From: Epiperipatus broadwayi
Lineage: Eukaryota; Onychophora; Udeonychophora; Euonychophora; Peripatidae
NCBI GenBank assembly: GCA_028023455.1
Contig: JAQFVV010006476.1
Location: forward strand, 742,001-806,000
Direction of reading: 5' to 3'
Length of the DNA: 64,000 nucleotides
A program made the translations under genes and the position numbers. A model generated the notes under the pieces. The model was not told the DNA's origin. It saw only the letters and a list, made by a program, of their open reading frames with translations, and ran no database searches. Positions 35,492 to 48,974 of this stretch are shown here, in pieces. How positions within the stretch are numbered: position 1 is the stretch's first letter; every line of letters starts with the position of its first letter.

Positions 35492-36044
35492 AACAAAATT
35501 GTGGGGATTGATGATATATCATATAAAATGGCAAGATTAGATTAAAAATTCCAAAAGGTAGATAATTCAGGTTTATATTGTGGGGATTGATGATATATCA
35601 TATAAAATGGCAAGATTAGATTAAACATTCCAAATGTAGATAATTCAGGTTTATATTGTGGGGATTGATGATATATATAAAATGGCAAGATTAGATTAAA
35701 AAATTCCAAATGTAGATAATTCAGGTTTATATTGTGGGGATTGATGATATATCATACAAAATGGCAAGATTCGATTAAAAATTCCAAATGTAGATAATTC
35801 AGGTTTATATTGTGGGGATTGATGATATATCATACAAAATGGCAAGATTAGATTAAAAATTCCAAATGTAGATAATTCAGGTTTATATTGTGGGGATTGA
35901 TGATATATCATACAAAATGGCAAGATTAGATTAAAAATTCCAAATGTAGATAATTCAGGTTTATATTGTGGGGATTGATGATATATCATACAAAATGGCA
36001 AGATTAGATTAAAAATTCCAAATGTAGATAATTCAGGTTTATAT
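35492..36044 (+). repeat. 78-bp tandem repeat, about 7 copies
   Basis: Unit GTGGGGATTGATGATATATC...TTCAGGTTTATATT repeats with few changes; the third unit lacks a few bases. Because 78 is divisible by three, the minus strand stays open for 118 codons with a repeated 26-residue pattern. This is a by-product, not a gene. The array abuts a LINE endonuclease fragment. Confidence 0.9.
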
Positions 36045-36059
36045 CCTAACAAGTTGGCA

Positions 36060-36720
36060 TTGTATTGAAGTAGAAGATTTTTATATTGACATACAAAAGG
36101 CTTTTGATTATTCTGAACATTGTTTTTAAATTGGCATGGGAGACTTTAATGCTAGAATTAATAAATATTTGAAAATGTTGTGGATAAGTTTGGTTATGAT
36201 GATAGAAATGAGAGAGGATGTTGGCATATAGTACACAGAAAAAAGAAAAACTATATGATGAATTTATTTTTTTTTGAGAAAAATGCTAAATGGAAATGAA
36301 CATAAGAAACATCCAAATGGAGGTACAGCACAAATGAATTATATTTTGAGTAAGTGAAAACATATATTTCAAAATTGCAATGTTGTTAATAGTTTCAGCA
36401 TAGGAACTGATCATCAATTAGTGAGATGCAAGATATATGTTAATGCAAGATAACTATCAAGAAAGATAATAGCAGTTGATAAATCCTCAAAAACACTTCC
36501 TAGAATTTTAAATTAGAACTTGAAAATTATTTTTAAAATATTAAGAAACTGAAGATGTCTGTGACTTGATCGAAATCAATAAAATAACCAAGACTGCAAG
36601 AAAGTTAGCTGTTGCAAAAAAATAGGAACTTAATAAAATTTTTATTGAAACAAGGAAATATTTAAAGAAATATGAAAAATTTTTAAAATGATCTACTAAA
36701 AATAAATAAATATCTACACT
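36060..36720 (+). pseudogene. RTE LINE endonuclease fragment
   Basis: Frames show MGDFNARI, DDRNER, KNYMMN and a TDHQLVRCKIYVNAR-like end, the C-terminal half of an apurinic-type LINE endonuclease domain (GDFN and the final DH pair are the family landmarks). Broken by stops. Confidence 0.75.
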
Positions 36721-37583
36721 TTTGCTTAATGATGTGATAAAGAACTAATAATGATATCATTTTCCTCCACTAATGATATCATCATTTTCCTCCACTATTA
36801 TCGATTTACTGTAGGATGAAGATGTCTCCAAACTTGATCCAATTTCTCCAACATACCAACAAATTTCCTTATTTTATCCATCCATCTCATAAATGGTCTT
36901 TTTCTAGATTTATTTGTCTGGATCCAGTTTAAGATTTCAATTGACCATCTATTATTGTTTGTATAGAATATGTCAGTCTAGCTTTATTTAGATTCTTAAT
37001 TCTTTCAACGGTATCTTATTTGTTCTCTCATCCATGCATTTCATTTTAATTTCTTATTGTCCTAATATGCATCTTGCCATGCATTGCTGAATGGCCTGAA
37101 ATCTCAGAATTGTTCTTCTGTAAATTGTCCAAATCTTAGAACTATAAAAAAAAAGCTGATAAAAACAGCTATTAAAAATCTTCTATTTCAAAGGTGTAAA
37201 CATATTTCCTTTTATTATTACATTATTTCTTCAAAATCATTTCATTTAAGTTTAAATCTATGATTTTTTTTATCCATTATGTTTCTATCCGTATTAATAA
37301 TCTGATTAATTATAGTTATTTACTTCTTTTATTTTATGATGATCAATCTTCTAAAAAAAATCCATTGAAAATTACTTTAGTGTTTTTAACATTTATTTTT
37401 AAACTGCTAATTTTTTATCATCATCTGGTAACATTTGTAATATTTTCTGAAACAACCACATCGTCTGCAAAATCTAAATGATTTCAATAACCTCCATTTT
37501 TATTGTTTTAGTTTCCCATTTTTATCAATACAATACTTCTTGAAAAACTGTAGTATATATATATTTAGCTCTTAACAAATTTT

Positions 37584-37648
37584 GAGAATATTTCCAACTC
37601 CAGACCAGTTTCTGCTACTGACATTATCAGTGAAGTGGCAGAATATCC
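37584..37648 (-). ncRNA. Hammerhead, family H2 (downstream of pair), one core change
   Basis: CTGATAA at 37630-37624 (G8 changed to A) and GAAAC at 37612-37608, then TGGTC. Outer GATATTC/AAATATTC helix kept. Probably inactive because G8 is a catalytic base. Confidence 0.5.
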
Positions 37649-37703
37649 TCAACCCCAGAATGGTTTCTGCTACTGGCGTCATCAGTGAGGTGCCAGGATG
37701 TTC
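37645..37703 (-). ncRNA. Hammerhead ribozyme, family H2 (upstream of pair)
   Basis: CTGATGA at 37685-37679 and GAAAC at 37667-37663. Stem III reads ACCATT, so one of its pairs is lost. Stem I CACCTCA/TGGGG is kept. Confidence 0.55.
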
Positions 37704-39204
37704 AAGCATTTTCAAAGCTTGTTAAGAGCTTATTTTGCCTGCTTCTATATATAATATTTGTAAACACAAACTTATTAAATTAGGTCATATGACTTTTTTT
37801 TTTTTATTTAATTTGTACAAAGTTTTGGAGATATGGATCACTATCTCACATACTTTTTTCAGATTCTAATTTTACCATGGAATCTACTCATAGCGGTTGA
37901 ATTTTGATAAATATTCTTCAGATTATGACAATATCCGAAGTTTAATGCTTTAATCACCATAAAAACGCTTATAGAATAAAATCCCTTTTCATAAACTACA
38001 AATCCGCATAATAACGACAACTCATATTCATTGATTCTGTAATTTTTTCAATATTTGTTTGTGATCCACTGCACTAAAATTGTTTTTAAATCCATATTGC
38101 TTTTTTTTTTCCTTTGGTGAAAATTCAAAGTTTGTTGTAGATGAGTTGTAATTATCCTGGTTAAGATTTTATATATAATGGATGGAAAACTAATATGACT
38201 ATAATTTCTAAAATGTTTACTACTTTTCTTATATTTCAATAAAACTACTGCATTCTGCCATTCAACTAGTAAATTTTTATCATTTAAACATTTAGTATAT
38301 AACTTTGCCAACATATTTTCTACTTCCTCACCTGCTTCTTTTAAGATATTGATTATAATTTCATTATTTCCTGGATTTTTTTCTTTCCTCATAGAGTTAG
38401 TTGCATATCTCACTTCTTCGTTTAAAATGCTAGACAATTCAGAAAATGCAGTAACATCAAAGGGATATTTTGTTTTTTGTTACTATATTTTACTTTATTT
38501 TAAAAATATGGCAATTGGGTTTTTTCTTATTATTCCAGTGAATGCATGAGTGAACCCACTCTCAGTAAAATACATGTAAATGTGTCTTCTCAATTTATTA
38601 TGTATAATTATTCTATTACATTTTAAAATTTTGCATATGCATACTATACGTATAAAGAAATATCTTTGTTATATATATGAGCATGTGGAAAAGAACTGTA
38701 AACTTTGAATTTAATAAATAGTAGTCTTCCTATGCTAAGAATATTCGGTAGTTGTGCACTTTGTCTAAAGGCATAACATGCCATTATTGCAGCCCAAGTT
38801 ACAGCATATAGAACAGTTCTGTTCATGTTAGCCATTGTGGCTCGCTAATGTGCTTGGCGTCTCTATGGAAATAGCACACACTTCACAGATTGCTACTGTA
38901 CGATATGAGGGTGATGGAAATTCAATTAGCCATAAGTGTTTTAATGTGCATCTGAAGTAACGATCTTAAAACTTACCTGACATATTATTACATACTAATA
39001 ATTGTAAGCCCATCGCTGCATTTCCTTAAACATCTTGGAAGGTGTAAAAAATTGCAAAAGTGTAGGTCCCAAAGCATTTCACATAAGTCACGCAAAAAGG
39101 TATGTTTGCAAGAGAACAGCTACGAGAGTAATAAAATGGCTGTGTTTGTAACAAAAACATCACTTTCCACCTCCACCCCTGCACAGCACTATGCACTGCT
39201 CAGA

Positions 39205-39400
39205 CTAGAGCATGTATTGGCCGATCCTTTGGATTGGCAAAACCATCAGATCCCCCCCCCCCATAAATTCCAGCACTACATGCTGAAAGCTTGGTTTTTT
39301 CATACAAGTGTATGTATTGGCCGATCCTTCAATCGGCAAAACCATTGGATCCCTTCCCCTGCATATTCCAGTGCTATGTGCTGAAATGTATAATGTAATT
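39205..39400 (+). repeat. Two-copy tandem repeat 'TATTGGCCGATCCTT'
   Basis: Block ATGTATTGGCCGATCCTT, GGCAAAACCAT and CCAG.(A)CTA.GTGCTGAAA occurs at about 39210 and 39310. A C9-10 run lies at 39252-39261. Confidence 0.65.
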
Positions 39401-39470
39401 TAGAAAATAATGTTTGTTCGTAAATCGCAGTACACACTGAAATGTATAATGTAATTAAAAATGTAATTTC

Positions 39471-39985
39471 TAGTCTGGGGATATTGGATGAGTAGGCACT
39501 AGATAGGATTTTTATGCACAAGCCTTCTGGCATCCATTGATTATTCTGGCTTGCACTGAGTGGCACTACTCTATGGAGAGTTTTGCCTGTTTTAAAAAGT
39601 TATGAGCAATTATAAGAAATGGTGATCATGTGAATCTGAAGAATATCTATCAAAAGGCAACAGCAATGATTAGATTAAACAAAGGCAAAACTCTCCATAC
39701 AGTAGTGCCACCCTGTGCCAAACAGAGTAATCAATGGATACCAGAAGGCTTGTGCATAAAATTGTTATCTAGTGCCTACTCATCCAATATCTCCAGACAC
39801 AAGCCAGAAACTAGTCTGGGGATATTGGATGAGTAGGCACTAGATAGGGATTTTATGCATAAGCCTTCTGGCATCCATTGATTACTCTGTTTGGAACAGG
39901 GTGGCACTACTGTATGGATAGTTTTGCCTTTGTTTACAACAATTATGTGCTAGTATAGAGATTGTGATCATGTGATATTTAGTGG
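39471..39985. repeat. Three family H1 copies (plus, minus, plus)
   Basis: Plus 39471-39640 begins CTAGTC|TGGGG, minus 39679-39797 begins TC|TGGAG, and plus 39798-39985 begins inside ribozyme stem II (CACAAGCCAGAAACTAGTC). The last copy keeps the long tail ending GTGATCATGTGAT. None keeps the full CTGANGA core. Confidence 0.75.
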
Positions 39986-40244
39986 CTTAAATGATTAGAT
40001 TACATATATTAAGAAGATCAACAGTAAAAGAGATATATGACAGGGCCATTCTACATCTTCAGAACCTTTCTGTAGTTTTTTTAAAGAAATATTTTGTGAA
40101 TTGAAATGGAAGTTAAGAAAATAAAAGGAAAAGTCATCTCGATTTTGCATATTATGTGGTTGTTTTTGAAAATAATGTTTTAGAGCTTCAGGAAAGGTTG
40201 AAGAGTTATTATATAAGTCATGTGACATCTGACTTTTTATTATT

Positions 40245-40515
40245 ACAATTATTATTTTGCTGTTGGGGCTTTGGCTAAATTAAATGGCTAAGCCTACTAA
40301 TATATGGAGTATCTGAATTAAGTTCAGGCTCATATGATTTTTTCAGTTGGAGAGCTGACTTTAAAGACATGTAGATGTCTAAAAGTTTTAGATCTTCTTC
40401 TTGACAGTTAACTTTTAGATAAATGTTTAGCTTGAGTTGGTTTTTTGAATCTAATATCGCAACTCCTCACTGAAGAGACCCATAGGTTGAAACCGGTCTG
40501 GGGATGGGGACAATC
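40245..40515 (+). repeat. Family H2 repeat ending in a hammerhead
   Basis: About 270 bp related to 29880-30145, ending with the ribozyme at 40461-40512. Confidence 0.65.
40461..40512 (+). ncRNA. Hammerhead ribozyme, family H2, complete core
   Basis: CTGAAGA (40470-40476), stem II GACC/GGTT flush with the core (one G-T pair), GAAAC (40489-40493), self-complementary ACCGGT stem III, triplet GTC ending at 40498. Stem I ACTCCTCA pairs with TGGGGAT. The best-formed member of the family. Confidence 0.8.
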
Positions 40516-40619
40516 TAAGATAAAAATGATTTGAATGCCTTCTCTTGTAGTGGCATTTATCATAAAATAATAAAAAAGCTTGTTTATAGCTCATTAGCAC
40601 GCTCTTAATTTTACATATG

Positions 40620-40805
40620 AAAGTAAAAAAATAACCTAAAGAAAATGCTAAAAAATATTAAAGTAATGTTCAGTGGATTTTCTCAATAGAAAAAAAATAA
40701 AGATAGGTAATCGTGAACTAGAAAAAATTAATCACAAATAGGTTGGTCATATTATTAATACAAATAAAAACATAATGGATGAAATTAATCATAGAATTTA
40801 TGTTT
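40620..40805 (+). pseudogene. RTE LINE palm fragment
   Basis: GTTCAGTGGATTTTCTCAAT and GGTTGGTCATATTATTAATAC match the RTE region seen at 3395-3490. Very decayed. Confidence 0.5.
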
Positions 40806-40829
40806 TCTGGTGTAATGGTCAGATATTTA

Positions 40830-43800
40830 CAGCCATCAGATCTAATCCCAAGAACCAAGCCATGATTACTAACTCAGATGTCTGTGTGTAACATTGATAT
40901 AAACATTACCACAGATAGTACCTCATTATCTATGTTTCCAGGACAATTTTCAGGTGACTACTGCATCTGATGTTAGCATATATGCCTTGTTAATATCACA
41001 CTGAGGTCTGGGAGATGCAAGATACTCTTAAAACTAAAAAAATGCTAATTGTGATAAACAAGACACAAATGTGAGAGGTAATGTGTATATAGATAAAAAC
41101 AATAAAAAAAACAGGATAACGCTCATATGACTAGATTTAAACCTATGATTATATTGCATTTCTTACAGGTTAAAAAAGACTTTTATTGACTAAACATCAT
41201 AATTATCACTATTTACTTCCAATAGAGGGATTACAGTCATAATAATCTCCAGGGTGGACATTCTACAATGGTTTTACTATTAATTAATGAATAATCAAAA
41301 AGGGTTAATATAGTAGTATTTACTCATTGTAATGGTGGCTCTCACAAAAGAGGAAAACACATCTAACTACAGTCAGACCTAGGATCTTTGGGTAGGATGC
41401 TGGCAAGGATATGATAAAATACATAACCCATAATCACATCCACCCTCAATGTGCTAGGTCTATATTCACACATTAAATCTAGATATAATTTGGGGTAGTT
41501 CATCCTCATTTCATTCCCCTTTCGATCTCCATTGTGCCTCAATATTCGAACTCAAGAGAATTTATACTCAACCCTCTTCAGGGATGGGCCTACTGAAGTC
41601 AATGACTACTGTGCTGCTATATAAGTGAGGATCAATTGCAGCACTTTTCCAGAATATTTCCAATATCAGTATACATATAAATAAAGCTATGTATATTGGA
41701 ATTTAGCATATATATTTAAAGGTATGAATACACAATGATGGGAGCATGATAGAGACCAAATGGATTGAAACAATTTAATAACATTTTTAAAATAATGAAA
41801 TACTTTTAACAATATTTACATATATAATAATATGAGCCAAGGATGGTTTTCTATCACTTCAAGAGTTGAACACAGTTAATGTTCTGATCCCTAAATCCTG
41901 TGATAGAAATCCATACTCTGGTGATCTTTATTTACAAAATAATAAAAAATTTATAAGATCACTAATCTGGCTTACTAATTATTCTTATGTACTTATAGAA
42001 TAATGCTTCTATATGTATATATGATTACTTAATATTGATAGGAGAGACCATCTACTCAAGGAAGTTAATCATGTACACCAGAAATTTATAATGAGTGTTA
42101 GTAAAACATTTAACAAATAATGAAAACTCTGTTTTGTCACTACTGTATGTTTTTAATATGGAACAGCATCAAGATCTTACCTTATTCCACATTCAGTCAG
42201 GTGATTTCATGCTACTGGAGAGGTGTGTAGAACTAAATTTTATTTAATACAATAAAATGTTTATGAAATCTAACTCTTCCCACCTCTATGCTTAAAACAA
42301 ACTTTCCCATTCCAAATGTGAAAATGAAAGGGGAAAAAAAGTAAAATATGAAAAGTAAAAATAAGATGATAAATAAATAAAATAAAAATACAAATTAATA
42401 GAATAAAATTTAAAAAAATCAATTTCTGAGTTTGACAAGCACCGTCCATCATGTTCAAAGTCTATTCCCCCTGGTGATTAGATCTTTTGGGTGGTTTACT
42501 TTCCGTAAGTTTAATTGATATGTGCTCACTGGAATCATAGATCATCAGTGCTGTATGATTCATTTCCTTTGAAGAAGACATAGGAGATCCACTGAAGATC
42601 ATCATTGACCAGTATTTAATAAAGGCATCTTATACATCATAATGCTTTTATGGGCTCAAAGAGCTGGCATTCAGCCTCCTATAGCATAAATCTTTTAGTG
42701 AGAGCACATTGCAGTACCCTCATTAGTATGTGTAGTTTTTCTAAGGTTTTTGTGCATAGGGAAATGGCACAAAAGCTATCGATTGTTAGCGGTTATTTAC
42801 TTATTCTCTTGTGGTGATTTGATGTAAATTTGAAGTTTTCTTTTTAACAATTAGTTCAAATCATTTGGTTTGTTTCCATATCTTGGAGGTATTTTAGGTT
42901 TTGGCTTATATTTAAGGATGAAGTAAATTACTGTTGATTTTTACACTGAAATTTGTTCTCAAAATCAATACATACATCTATCTTCCTTTGTTAAAAATAA
43001 TACAGTTGTCAAAAAGTTAACTTTCTCATGTTCACTGCCATTGTCTATTATTGTGTAATTGTACATCAATGTAATGTTATTCAAATAAATAGTTATTGGG
43101 ATTATCTTTTCATTTCCAGGTCTGGTTGCTTAGCAATATGCTTGACATTAGGTCATTATCTTGTGCATTTTATTTTACATCATAATGTTGGTTAGTTGAT
43201 AACTTGCAATACTCTAGATTAGTCATATTGTCTATATATAGATGGGTGTATTTGTTTTCTTAGTGTTTAACTTGAAACTTTATCTTTCTTTATAACAAAA
43301 AAAAACATAACTTGCTGATCACAGTGTTTAGTGTATATATGTGTTTTTGAAAAAGAGTAAGCAATTGTTTGGTGGGTGGTAGTTTGTAAGTCCATTTACA
43401 TTATATAATAATAAATCACCATAATGGACTTAGAACTATGATTGACTACACACTTGCAACATCAGGCTTTAAAATACACTTAATAAATACTGGACACAGT
43501 GTTAGGTTATGCATAAACAGATGTAAATAGAGAAATGGGGTATGCCCATCTTAGTAAGACCATACTCAGAAATTTTATAAGAACAGAGAGTCATATGAAG
43601 TAGGAATGAATGCCTGTTCCTACAACTAGTAACAAATTTATTACTATCAAACAGGATATTCATCTGTACCGATAATAATATTAAGGACAATAGTAAAAAT
43701 TATCTGAGTATGTAAATATGAGAAATACATTCATCTAAGCATGACCATATCAAAAGAATACTTAGCCAATCTATTTCTAAAAAGCAGGACTGGTCATCTG

Positions 43801-45815
43801 CTTGAGGAACAAAAATACAAATTAATCAAAATATATAAATATCCTAGCAATACAGTTTAATTAAAGAAAATAGTAATAAATAATTTTTAATTATGAAAGC
43901 TTGAAAAAAAACAAGCATGAGTGGCCACATTAGAAGTTTGAACAAGTGGTCATATATTAGTTTACATGGCTAAATTAAGCCTAAACAGTTTATCCAATAT
44001 AAATATTTAAAGAACAATAAAAGTTTCAAATAATCCCTGCTTAATTGAAGGTTCATCCTATAGATTATGCTTAGACACATTAAGAAATATAATATCCATA
44101 TGGTAGCTTGAGATATCTGTGATTTAGATATCTAAATATAATGGCGCATTTATAAGGATAATGAAACTTAAATGTCATATATATTTGTCCTCTTAAAAAA
44201 ATTATAAATTAACTTATTTTTAAAACTAGTTCAACTTATTTTTATATTTGTTAAAGAGAAAACCCCATTTTTCTAATCTCAATAATAGCAAGAATAAAGT
44301 TTTAATTGAAATTCATGACTGATTACATTTTAGAAGAACAAAATTTTTGAGCCAGGTGAGGAAGGGAGATGGAATCATCACTGCACTTTTGATTAATTAG
44401 ATTTCTTTTAGGTAAAAATATGATTTTTGGAATTTAAGAAATGAAAATATGTTTTCAAAACAGCCCTTCATCATCTTATTACTTGAATACTAAATTCAGC
44501 ACATTATTTACAACTTAAGAATGACCACATATAGCAATATATTTCTAGCATTCTTAACAAATACTGGTTAGTTTACCATATATAATATTAAAGTAATACA
44601 TAATATTAAAGAAAAACAGCATAAATAAAATAATAATACAAGCAAAAGGCAAACATCAAATGCACATGAATTGTTTAAATTTACTGGTCTTTCAGGATTG
44701 CAGAGATCTCATGACAAGAGTTCAATATTTTGGTGAATATCTTCATTAAGGATTTTAAATAACCATGGCAGGGTATGAAGAAGAGCACATAAGGAAAATG
44801 ATGTATAGCTTTTATGGTGCATTTCACATTCATTGGATACTGTATGGCCCTTTTTTGGATATTAATTTAATTCAGAGACAGGCTGATTCTTTGGGATAGC
44901 ATGTGGCTGAAGGTGGCATAATTGATTAGGTAGCTTATTTCTTGAATGAAGGCATAGAAAATCAGGCTGAATTAATTTAGGATGGCAGAACATTCACACA
45001 CAGGTTCACTGATCAGCAGACTTCATGTGGGCAACAGTTTACCAACCCCATCAAGATTCCAAACTCACATTTCCCTGAGATGGTGAAGGAGAAGTGGACA
45101 CAAGCTTCTACTCATAGGTTAGCATTATACATAGCTTCTAACAGCCAAAAAATTGATGAACTACTTAAAAATAACTTTATGGAGTGAACGCTTGTTGACA
45201 ATCTTGAAGAATTTTCTCAAAAATTCAGATTGAAGAATTTTTCATAAAAGAACCTGCTTTTACCTTCACCTAGGTATTTGTACTATTTTTCAACAAAAGA
45301 CACCTGGATTAGTTTTAATTAAAAATTATTCTGCTGCTAATAATTTTGGTCAGTTTGATTACAATTTACTCATTTACTTCTTATTTTTTTAAGTAGTAAT
45401 TTTTTTTCAAATTTTGAATATCTTTTGTTTACTTGCATTCCTTGCAGTAATAGGGCATCAATCAATATCTTTTCACCACAAGACCAAACATTGTACATAT
45501 CATCATTTAAATAGTACCAAGGCAATTATTCTACTTTTCATTAATTAGTTTTATAAAAATAATTACTAATGCCTTGTAATTAACCTCTTTTTATAATTCT
45601 TATTAAAATCTAACGTTAAATAATTTTAAATAGCTTAAATTTAAATTAATTGTTGTTTATCAGAATATTCTAATCTGTTATACATTTGGACATTACTAAT
45701 TATGTATTTAATCTCAGCTAACCATTTCTGGCTTTACATACACATGCCTTTAGTAAATTTAGTAAAATAAAATTCTAATTTTTTCTATAACAGAGTTATA
45801 ATATTTAGATACAAA
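40830..45815. other. Long AT-rich intronic stretch, nothing assigned
   Basis: Only short random frames. No ribozyme core, LTR or domain-bearing sequence recognised on either strand. Confidence 0.5.
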
Positions 45816-45817
45816 TT

Positions 45818-47414
45818 GGCATATATATATATATATATATTGTACTGGGTTCGATCCGTTGACGATCATACTTACCTTGCAAGCTTGGTTTAGCTGGGTT
45901 TCAACCTTATTTCTAATAAATTTATAATCTTATTTAATTATAAATATTTCATGAACGAACCAGCACATCCGAGCAGTGTGGAGAATATTGTTGATAGCAG
46001 AACTGTCAATAATACCCATGATTAGATCGAGCTATGCAATGCATAACACAATCACATTTCCAGATCGTGGCCCAGATTGGCTGCTAGATCCAAACACTTT
46101 ATTTGTTTCAGAGTAAACCCTGGGTGCCAGCTAGTCTAAAACTAACATGTTCGGACAGTAAGCCCATAATCCAGCACTCGAAAAAACCTTTAACTAGCTC
46201 AGCTTTTTTTTTAATTCAATTAGTGGTGAAAAGAATTAACCAACAAATAAAGTTTTAAGTTTAAAGACAATTTATTTTAATTAACATTTATTAAACTAAT
46301 TTTAAATATTTTATAAATCTTATTTACTATTATAACACATGCACATTTTTTATTCACACTATAATATCTTAGGAGAAAACATTAAATAATATTTGAAATT
46401 TAAAATTCAATGACATCAATATACTAACGCATGAACACACACACATTTTAAACACATATTAATAGTTCATCTATGTATGCTATAGAGTTTTTAAACTTGA
46501 CTCTTGAAGCTTTATGAATGCGATGGCTACTTTAGAAATGAGTATAAGAAAATGTTATTACCGAGGATTTTGAACATGGATATTTCTTGCTGTTTGCTGC
46601 TTCTAATGAAGTATTTCTAACCGGTTAGATTTGAAGTTTTCTTTTGGAGATTTGATGATAATTATTCCGAGGCATTTTCTTTAAGACAATTAGATATTGA
46701 GCGGCTTCAAGTTGTTACGCAGGCATCACTTTTATCGGGTAGGTTGGCCGTTTTCATCAGACTTCAGGCTGGCAAAAGTCATATGTTTTCCAAGGTTTTA
46801 ACACTGCATTCTTGATTCTGGATATATAATAAGCTGACTGATATAACTCACTGATAGGTTGTACTGAACTGTTATCTCCAATGCAACTCAAACTAAACTA
46901 ACCCTCTGATAAAAAATTTACTATTTATACATACGACGTGTTGTCATTTTGATATCCTCCAGCTATATCTGTTGTCAAAATTCCTTTGATAATCTTTTAA
47001 TTACGTGTTTTTTAATTTTTTAACTTCCATTTATTTTTTAATATTTAATATGCATATATTATATTTACTGTCACACACACATATATAATTTGACATCCAT
47101 TCACTATTTAGTTTTAAGATGAACTTCTTTTCCTTTCTTTAACTTAAATAAAAGAGATTTATGTTTTTAAATTTTTAACTTATATTTCAATTAATAATAA
47201 TAAAAAAAACTCTTTACTTCTTTTATGAAACTTTTAACTTAATGTTTGTAAAGAAACCCCCCTCCTCCCTTTTAATTAAATAACTATAACTTTTATTTCA
47301 AAACCCTTAAACTTTTACTTTTACGTTTTCTTTTACGAAATATTTTTATTTTAATAATTTTTTGAACAAAATTATTATGTGCCAACACAATGTTGGTACA
47401 ATATATATATATAT
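45818..47414. other. Unassigned, more complex intronic stretch
   Basis: Starts with an (AT) microsatellite (45822-45840), then CTGGGTTCGATCC, a B-box-like sequence without a matching A box. 46550-46900 is less AT-rich but has no open frame. A second (AT) run lies at 47401-47414. Confidence 0.4.
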
Positions 47415-48179
47415 TGTAATGACTACACACACCGTTACATTATTTATTTTAAAAATTTAGACATTAAAAAGAAAATTTCGCATATAAAAACTTTTTTTAC
47501 AAAATAAAAAATTGAAAGTTAAGTCATTTAAACCTTATATATATATAAAATCACACAGATGAAAAGTTATTAGAAGAAAACTTTATTAAAAAAAAAAGTT
47601 TTAAAACTAAATATTAAAAAAAAACTTGAAAGATTTAAAGATAAAAAGAATGTACAATAAATTAATTAATGCTATTGTAAAATGGAAATGATTATTTTAA
47701 TTAGTTAAAAGTAAACTAGCCCTTGGGCATTTCAAATAATAAGTAAAGGTCAGATAGGAGAGAAAAAACAATAGAAACTAATAGCCAATAAAAGAAATCC
47801 CTCAGAAAATGGACCTCAATGAAAAGGTCATCATCATCATGATATAATGTCCACTGGATCCAAAAGTTTACAATAAAAGGAAAAGTTTGGAAATAATTAA
47901 AAAAGGAAGAGATGTGAAAGCAGAGGAGTGTGCTATATGTGTTAGTGTGGAGAGAGTTGAAGGAGAAGGGATTGGAAGATGCACTTTAAATTCCTTCAGT
48001 TTTTCTTAAAAAAATGACATCGTTTTCCATATTGTGGATTACAGGCTATCAGGACCTGGAAATAAAATACCAGCTAAAGTAAAAGTTCTTCATATGAATC
48101 AATAAAATGGCCAACAGCATACCAGTCTTTCCAGGATGTCAGGACAATTAACACTGGAACCCAAATGGCAAGCAACAGT
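47415..48179 (+). repeat. 0.77-kb dispersed repeat D1, uninterrupted copy
   Basis: Starts TGTAATGACTACACAC and ends GGCAAGCAACAGTC. It contains a frame fragment around GAAGAGATGTGAAAGCAGAG (KRGRDVKAEKCAICV-like) that is broken. Aligns with 48975-50868. Confidence 0.85.
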
Positions 48180-48199
48180 CGATATATATAAAAGTTAGA

Positions 48200-48312
48200 T
48201 TTAACAGCATGTATCTGCCTACTCTATAAATTTTTCAGATTCAAATAGCCTGGTGGTGCCCTGTTCGGCAGATATGATAAGACTCAATGATCACCCTGAC
48301 TGTTATAATTCA
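48200..48312 (+). repeat. Dispersed repeat D2, copy 1
   Basis: AACAGCATGTATCTGCCTAC...GATTCAAATAGCCTGGTGG...CACCCTGAC, matching 51866-51976. Confidence 0.7.
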
Positions 48313-48974
48313 CCACCCAACATGGACTGATACACTTTAACCACGAGTACCAGTCAGAAATAGAACATATATTAAACATGAGAAAGTATTAATAATTTTA
48401 AATTGTAATTTGTAATTTTTTTTTTAAAGGAAAAAGTCAAAAAGGTTGCAATTAGTGTAAGTTTTTTTTTGTAAAAAAAAAATCTATATATATTATGATT
48501 TAATGTGTATAGGCATGCATAGCCACGTAAGTTTATGATTGTAAATGTGGTACCTTATGATCAGCGCCCTTTGGGAATTTACTTCAGTGTAATCCTATTT
48601 AAGCATTTCAATCAATCATAAATAAGTTGGTGGTATATATAATTGTGCTGCAAATATACATGTAAAAAACCATTATCTCTTAAAACATATTAACTTCAAT
48701 GCAACCTTCCTAAATAAATAATTTGCTTGTCATGCCATGTGTTTAAAAATAAAATTTAGAGAAAAAAGAAACTTTTGGGGGGGGGGGGGGAGGCATAAAT
48801 GTAGACAGTTCATAGGAAAACCATAGTCAACATTTTTCTTTTTTGTATATAGTCTGTCTTTATAAAATTACTAACCTAAGGTTTTTGTAAATTTTTGTTA
48901 ATCGTGTACCATAATTACTAACCCCTAGTAAAATTTTTTTTTTGCTTATTTTCTTTTAAGCAAGTTTACTGATA

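Larger units (their letters stand above)
37565..37830 (-). repeat. Family H2 repeat with two hammerheads in tandem
   Basis: Inserted in the RTE copy. Reverse strand shares TGACCTAATTTAA and CTCTTAACAAGCTTTG with 29740-29880, then carries two ribozyme motifs about 55 bases apart. Confidence 0.7.
36765..38450 (-). pseudogene. RTE LINE RT-to-3'-end copy with inserted repeat
   Basis: Reverse strand. 38437-38048 reads EEVRYATNSMRKEKNPGNNE, ILKEAGEEVENMLAKLYTKC, then NAVVLL and a 'YKILTRIITTHLQQTLNF' segment, the N-terminal RT region. The C-terminal block lies at 37100-36780. A family H2 hammerhead repeat (37565-37830) is inserted in between. Not functional. Confidence 0.75.

Noticed and set aside
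35696-36052. 118-codon open frame with repeated 26-residue units
   Set aside because: Its openness follows from a 78-bp tandem repeat on the other strand. No domain, no codon bias, no splice context.
45840-45912. tRNA gene suggested by CTGGGTTCGATCC
   Set aside because: No acceptor stem or A box could be paired with it.
48777-48792. G-quadruplex regulatory element at a G-run
   Set aside because: A single homopolymer run of about 13-14 G in intron 1, with no promoter context; probably slippage.
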